The translations under genes and the position numbers were made by a program. A stretch of 64,000 nucleotides of DNA. Source: Haloarcula regularis. GTDB lineage: Archaea > Halobacteriota > Halobacteria > Halobacteriales > Haloarculaceae. The DNA lies in the NCBI RefSeq assembly GCF_029338315.1, contig NZ_CP119794.1, forward strand, positions 2,356,001-2,420,000, read 5' to 3'. This document shows positions 62,682 through 64,000 of this stretch, piece by piece (positions within the stretch are counted from its first letter, which is position 1; each line of letters starts with the position of its first letter). A model generated the notes under the pieces. That model searched no databases, was not told where the DNA came from, and saw only the letters and a program-made list of their open reading frames with translations.

Positions 62682-63293
62682 TCACTCGTCGGGGTACTTC
62701 GGCTCGCGTCGCTCGGCCCGTTCGAGCGCCCGCTCGACGATGGCGCGGACGTCGCCGTGGAAGACGCCGCCGTGGCCGGCGTACATGTGCTCGACTCCCT
62801 CGGGCATCGTCTCGAGCAGCTCGCGGATGCTCTCGATGAGTCGCTCGCGTGACTGGCCGGGGCGGTCGGTGCGGCCGAACGACCCCCCTTCGAACGCGCC
62901 GTCGTCGTGGACGACCACGTCGCCCGAGAACAGCGACCGCTCGGAGACCAGCGAGACGTGGTCGTCGGCGTGGCCGGGCGTGTAGACCACCTCGCAGTCC
63001 TCGTCGCCGACCGTGACCGTATCGCCGTCCGCGAGTTCGTGGGTCCGGCGCGGGTGCGGCCTGTAGGCGTACAGGTCGGCGTCGAAGGCGTCGAGGACGG
63101 CGTCGAGCTGCTGGACGTGGTCGCCGTGCTGGTGGGTCAAAACGACGGCGTCGAGCGCGTCGGTGTGTTCGCCAATTACGTCGACGACGCCTTCCATCGC
63201 GCCCGCGTCGACGAGCACGGTCTGTTCGCCAAGCGCGAGGTAGGCGTTGCACGTGAACGTCTCGGCGTCGGCGGTGACGTTGTGGACTTCCAT
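62682..63293 (-). CDS. MBL-fold metallo-hydrolase
   Basis: 203 aa from ATG 63293 (MEVHNVTADAETFTCNAYLA). Metal site VVLTHQHGDHVQQL, then YTPGHADDHVSL, the Asp in LFSGDVVVHDDG and the last His in MYAGHGGVFHGD. Short glyoxalase II-like version; substrate unknown. It converges with rpl40e. Confidence 0.85.
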   Translation of the reverse strand: MEVHNVTADAETFTCNAYLALGEQTVLVDAGAMEGVVDVIGEHTDALDAVVLTHQHGDHVQQLDAVLDAFDADLYAYRPHPRRTHELADGDTVTVGDEDCEVVYTPGHADDHVSLVSERSLFSGDVVVHDDGAFEGGSFGRTDRPGQSRERLIESIRELLETMPEGVEHMYAGHGGVFHGDVRAIVERALERAERREPKYPDE

Positions 63294-63340
63294 GTCGGGT
63301 GCGTGGGCGGGCGACCGTTTCAGTGTATCCCCCGGCGCCA

Positions 63341-63350
63341 GATTTAGGCT
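63341..63350 (+). promoter_or_regulatory. TATA-like box of the ThuA-like gene
   Basis: GATTTAGGCT lies 22-31 bases before the ATG at 63372, consistent with a leaderless transcript. Confidence 0.4.
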
Positions 63351-63371
63351 GACCCCCCTCGCACCTCGACC

Positions 63372-64000
63372 ATGGTCTCCGTCACCGTCTGGAACGAGTT
63401 CGTCCACGAGCAGGAAGACGATGCCGTCGCCGAGGTGTACCCCGACGGCATCCACACGACTATCGCCGACGCGCTGGCCGGTCGGGGTCACGACACCCGG
63501 ACGGCCACCCTCGAAGAACCCGAGCACGGGCTCACCGAAGCCGTCCTCGAGGACACCGACGTCCTGGTCTGGTGGGGCCACGCCGCCCACCACGAGGTCG
63601 ACGACGAGGTGGTCGAGCGGGTCGCCGAGCGCGTCCACGACGGGATGGGCCTCATCGTGCTCCACTCGGCCCACGCCTCGAAGCCGTTCAAACGGCTCCT
63701 GGGGACGCCCTGTGACCTCACCTGGCGCGAGGCCGACGAGCGCGAGCGGCTGTGGGTCGTCGACCCCGGCCACCCGATCGCCGACGGCCTGAGCGACGCG
63801 CTGGTCTTCGACGAGGTCGAGACCTACGGCGAACCCTTCGGCATCCCGAACCTGACCGGCTGGTCTTTACCTCCTGGTTCGAGGGCGGCGAGGTGTTCCG
63901 CAGCGGGTGTTGCTTCCGGCGGGGCCGCGGGCGGATCTTCTACTTCCGACCCGGCCACGAGACCTATCCCATCTACCACCGCGACGACGTCCAGCGGGTG
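63372..64000 (+). CDS. ThuA-like (glutamine amidotransferase-fold) protein, 3' partial (frameshift near 63846)
   Basis: At least 210 aa from ATG 63372 ([20 protein letters not shown]), running off the window end. ThuA family landmarks: [55 protein letters not shown] and [12 protein letters not shown]. One C is missing at 63845-63847; restoring it gives [20 protein letters not shown] and continues to [16 protein letters not shown] at the edge. Trehalose-utilisation-type proteins act on sugars, but this haloarchaeal group has no proven substrate. Confidence 0.8.
   Translation, partial: MVSVTVWNEFVHEQEDDAVAEVYPDGIHTTIADALAGRGHDTRTATLEEPEHGLTEAVLEDTDVLVWWGHAAHHEVDDEVVERVAERVHDGMGLIVLHSAHASKPFKRLLGTPCDLTWREADERERLWVVDPGHPIADGLSDALVFDEVETYGEPFGIPNLTGWSLPPGSRAARCSAAGVASGGAAGGSSTSDPATRPIPSTTATTSSG

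Noticed and set aside
1..64000. tRNA or rRNA genes in the spacers
   Set aside because: I scanned the spacers over 100 bp by eye for T-arm and acceptor patterns and saw none; a tRNA scan would settle it.

Overview
The window is GC-rich, densely packed haloarchaeal chromosome (class Halobacteria). Proteins are acidic and rich in Asp and Glu. Informational genes are archaeal: TBP, Rpo7, Spt4, aIF2-gamma, PCNA, PriL, Hjc, Hel308, Orc1/Cdc6, Cgi121 and L40e. Two large haloarchaeal-type TatC proteins, Tat lipoproteins and leaderless promoters (TATA-like box about 25-30 bases before the ATG) agree with this. Haloarculaceae would fit, but I cannot fix the genus from sequence alone. I see no tRNA, rRNA, CRISPR array or complete transposase gene.

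Layout. 0-8 kb: TrkA-type potassium regulators, citrate synthase, an aspartoacylase-family enzyme and a thiolase. The 3' ends of citrate synthase and thiolase are each followed by about 200-bp units carrying a partial copy of the host gene's own 3' end. 8-16.6 kb: a membrane protein with five DUF1508 repeats, an AAA+ ATPase with a partner, a stress protein, a PhnP-like hydrolase and an APC permease/TrkA pair. 16.6-21.6 kb: aIF2-gamma, PIN protein, Rpo7, Spt4 and dephospho-CoA kinase, then TrmG10 and TBP. 21.6-28.6 kb: MFS transporter, HisG, lipoprotein, MTA/SAH deaminase and adenosylhomocysteinase.

28.8-36 kb: DNA primase large subunit, SWIM protein, Hjc, DUF4382 lipoprotein, PCNA and RlmE. 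36-42 kb: a ribbon-helix-helix regulator overlapping a queuosine-precursor transporter, then divergent tatC genes, a phosphatase and LarE. 43-50 kb: a MutS-like ATPase, a HemAT transducer with a REC-PAS-PAS regulator, and Orc1/Cdc6 next to an AT-rich spacer. 50-64 kb: a microprotein operon, MATE exporter, ferredoxin, Hel308-Cgi121, SerS, Nudix, a redoxin with a long acidic tail, Tsr3, an enolase-like protein, L40e and a ThuA-like gene cut by the window edge.

Two properties colour the whole annotation. First, about a dozen otherwise conserved genes carry single-base frameshifts, many in G/C runs, including essential ones (citZ, orc1, tatC); this looks like residual assembly error. Frameshifted genes are therefore given as single CDS spans. 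Second, convergent genes are extremely tightly packed: 11 pairs end within 4 bases of each other, four of them sharing stop-codon bases. Two families of non-coding repeats are described: the gene-end units, and nested palindromes bounded by CCAGAAAGCCCC inverted repeats.
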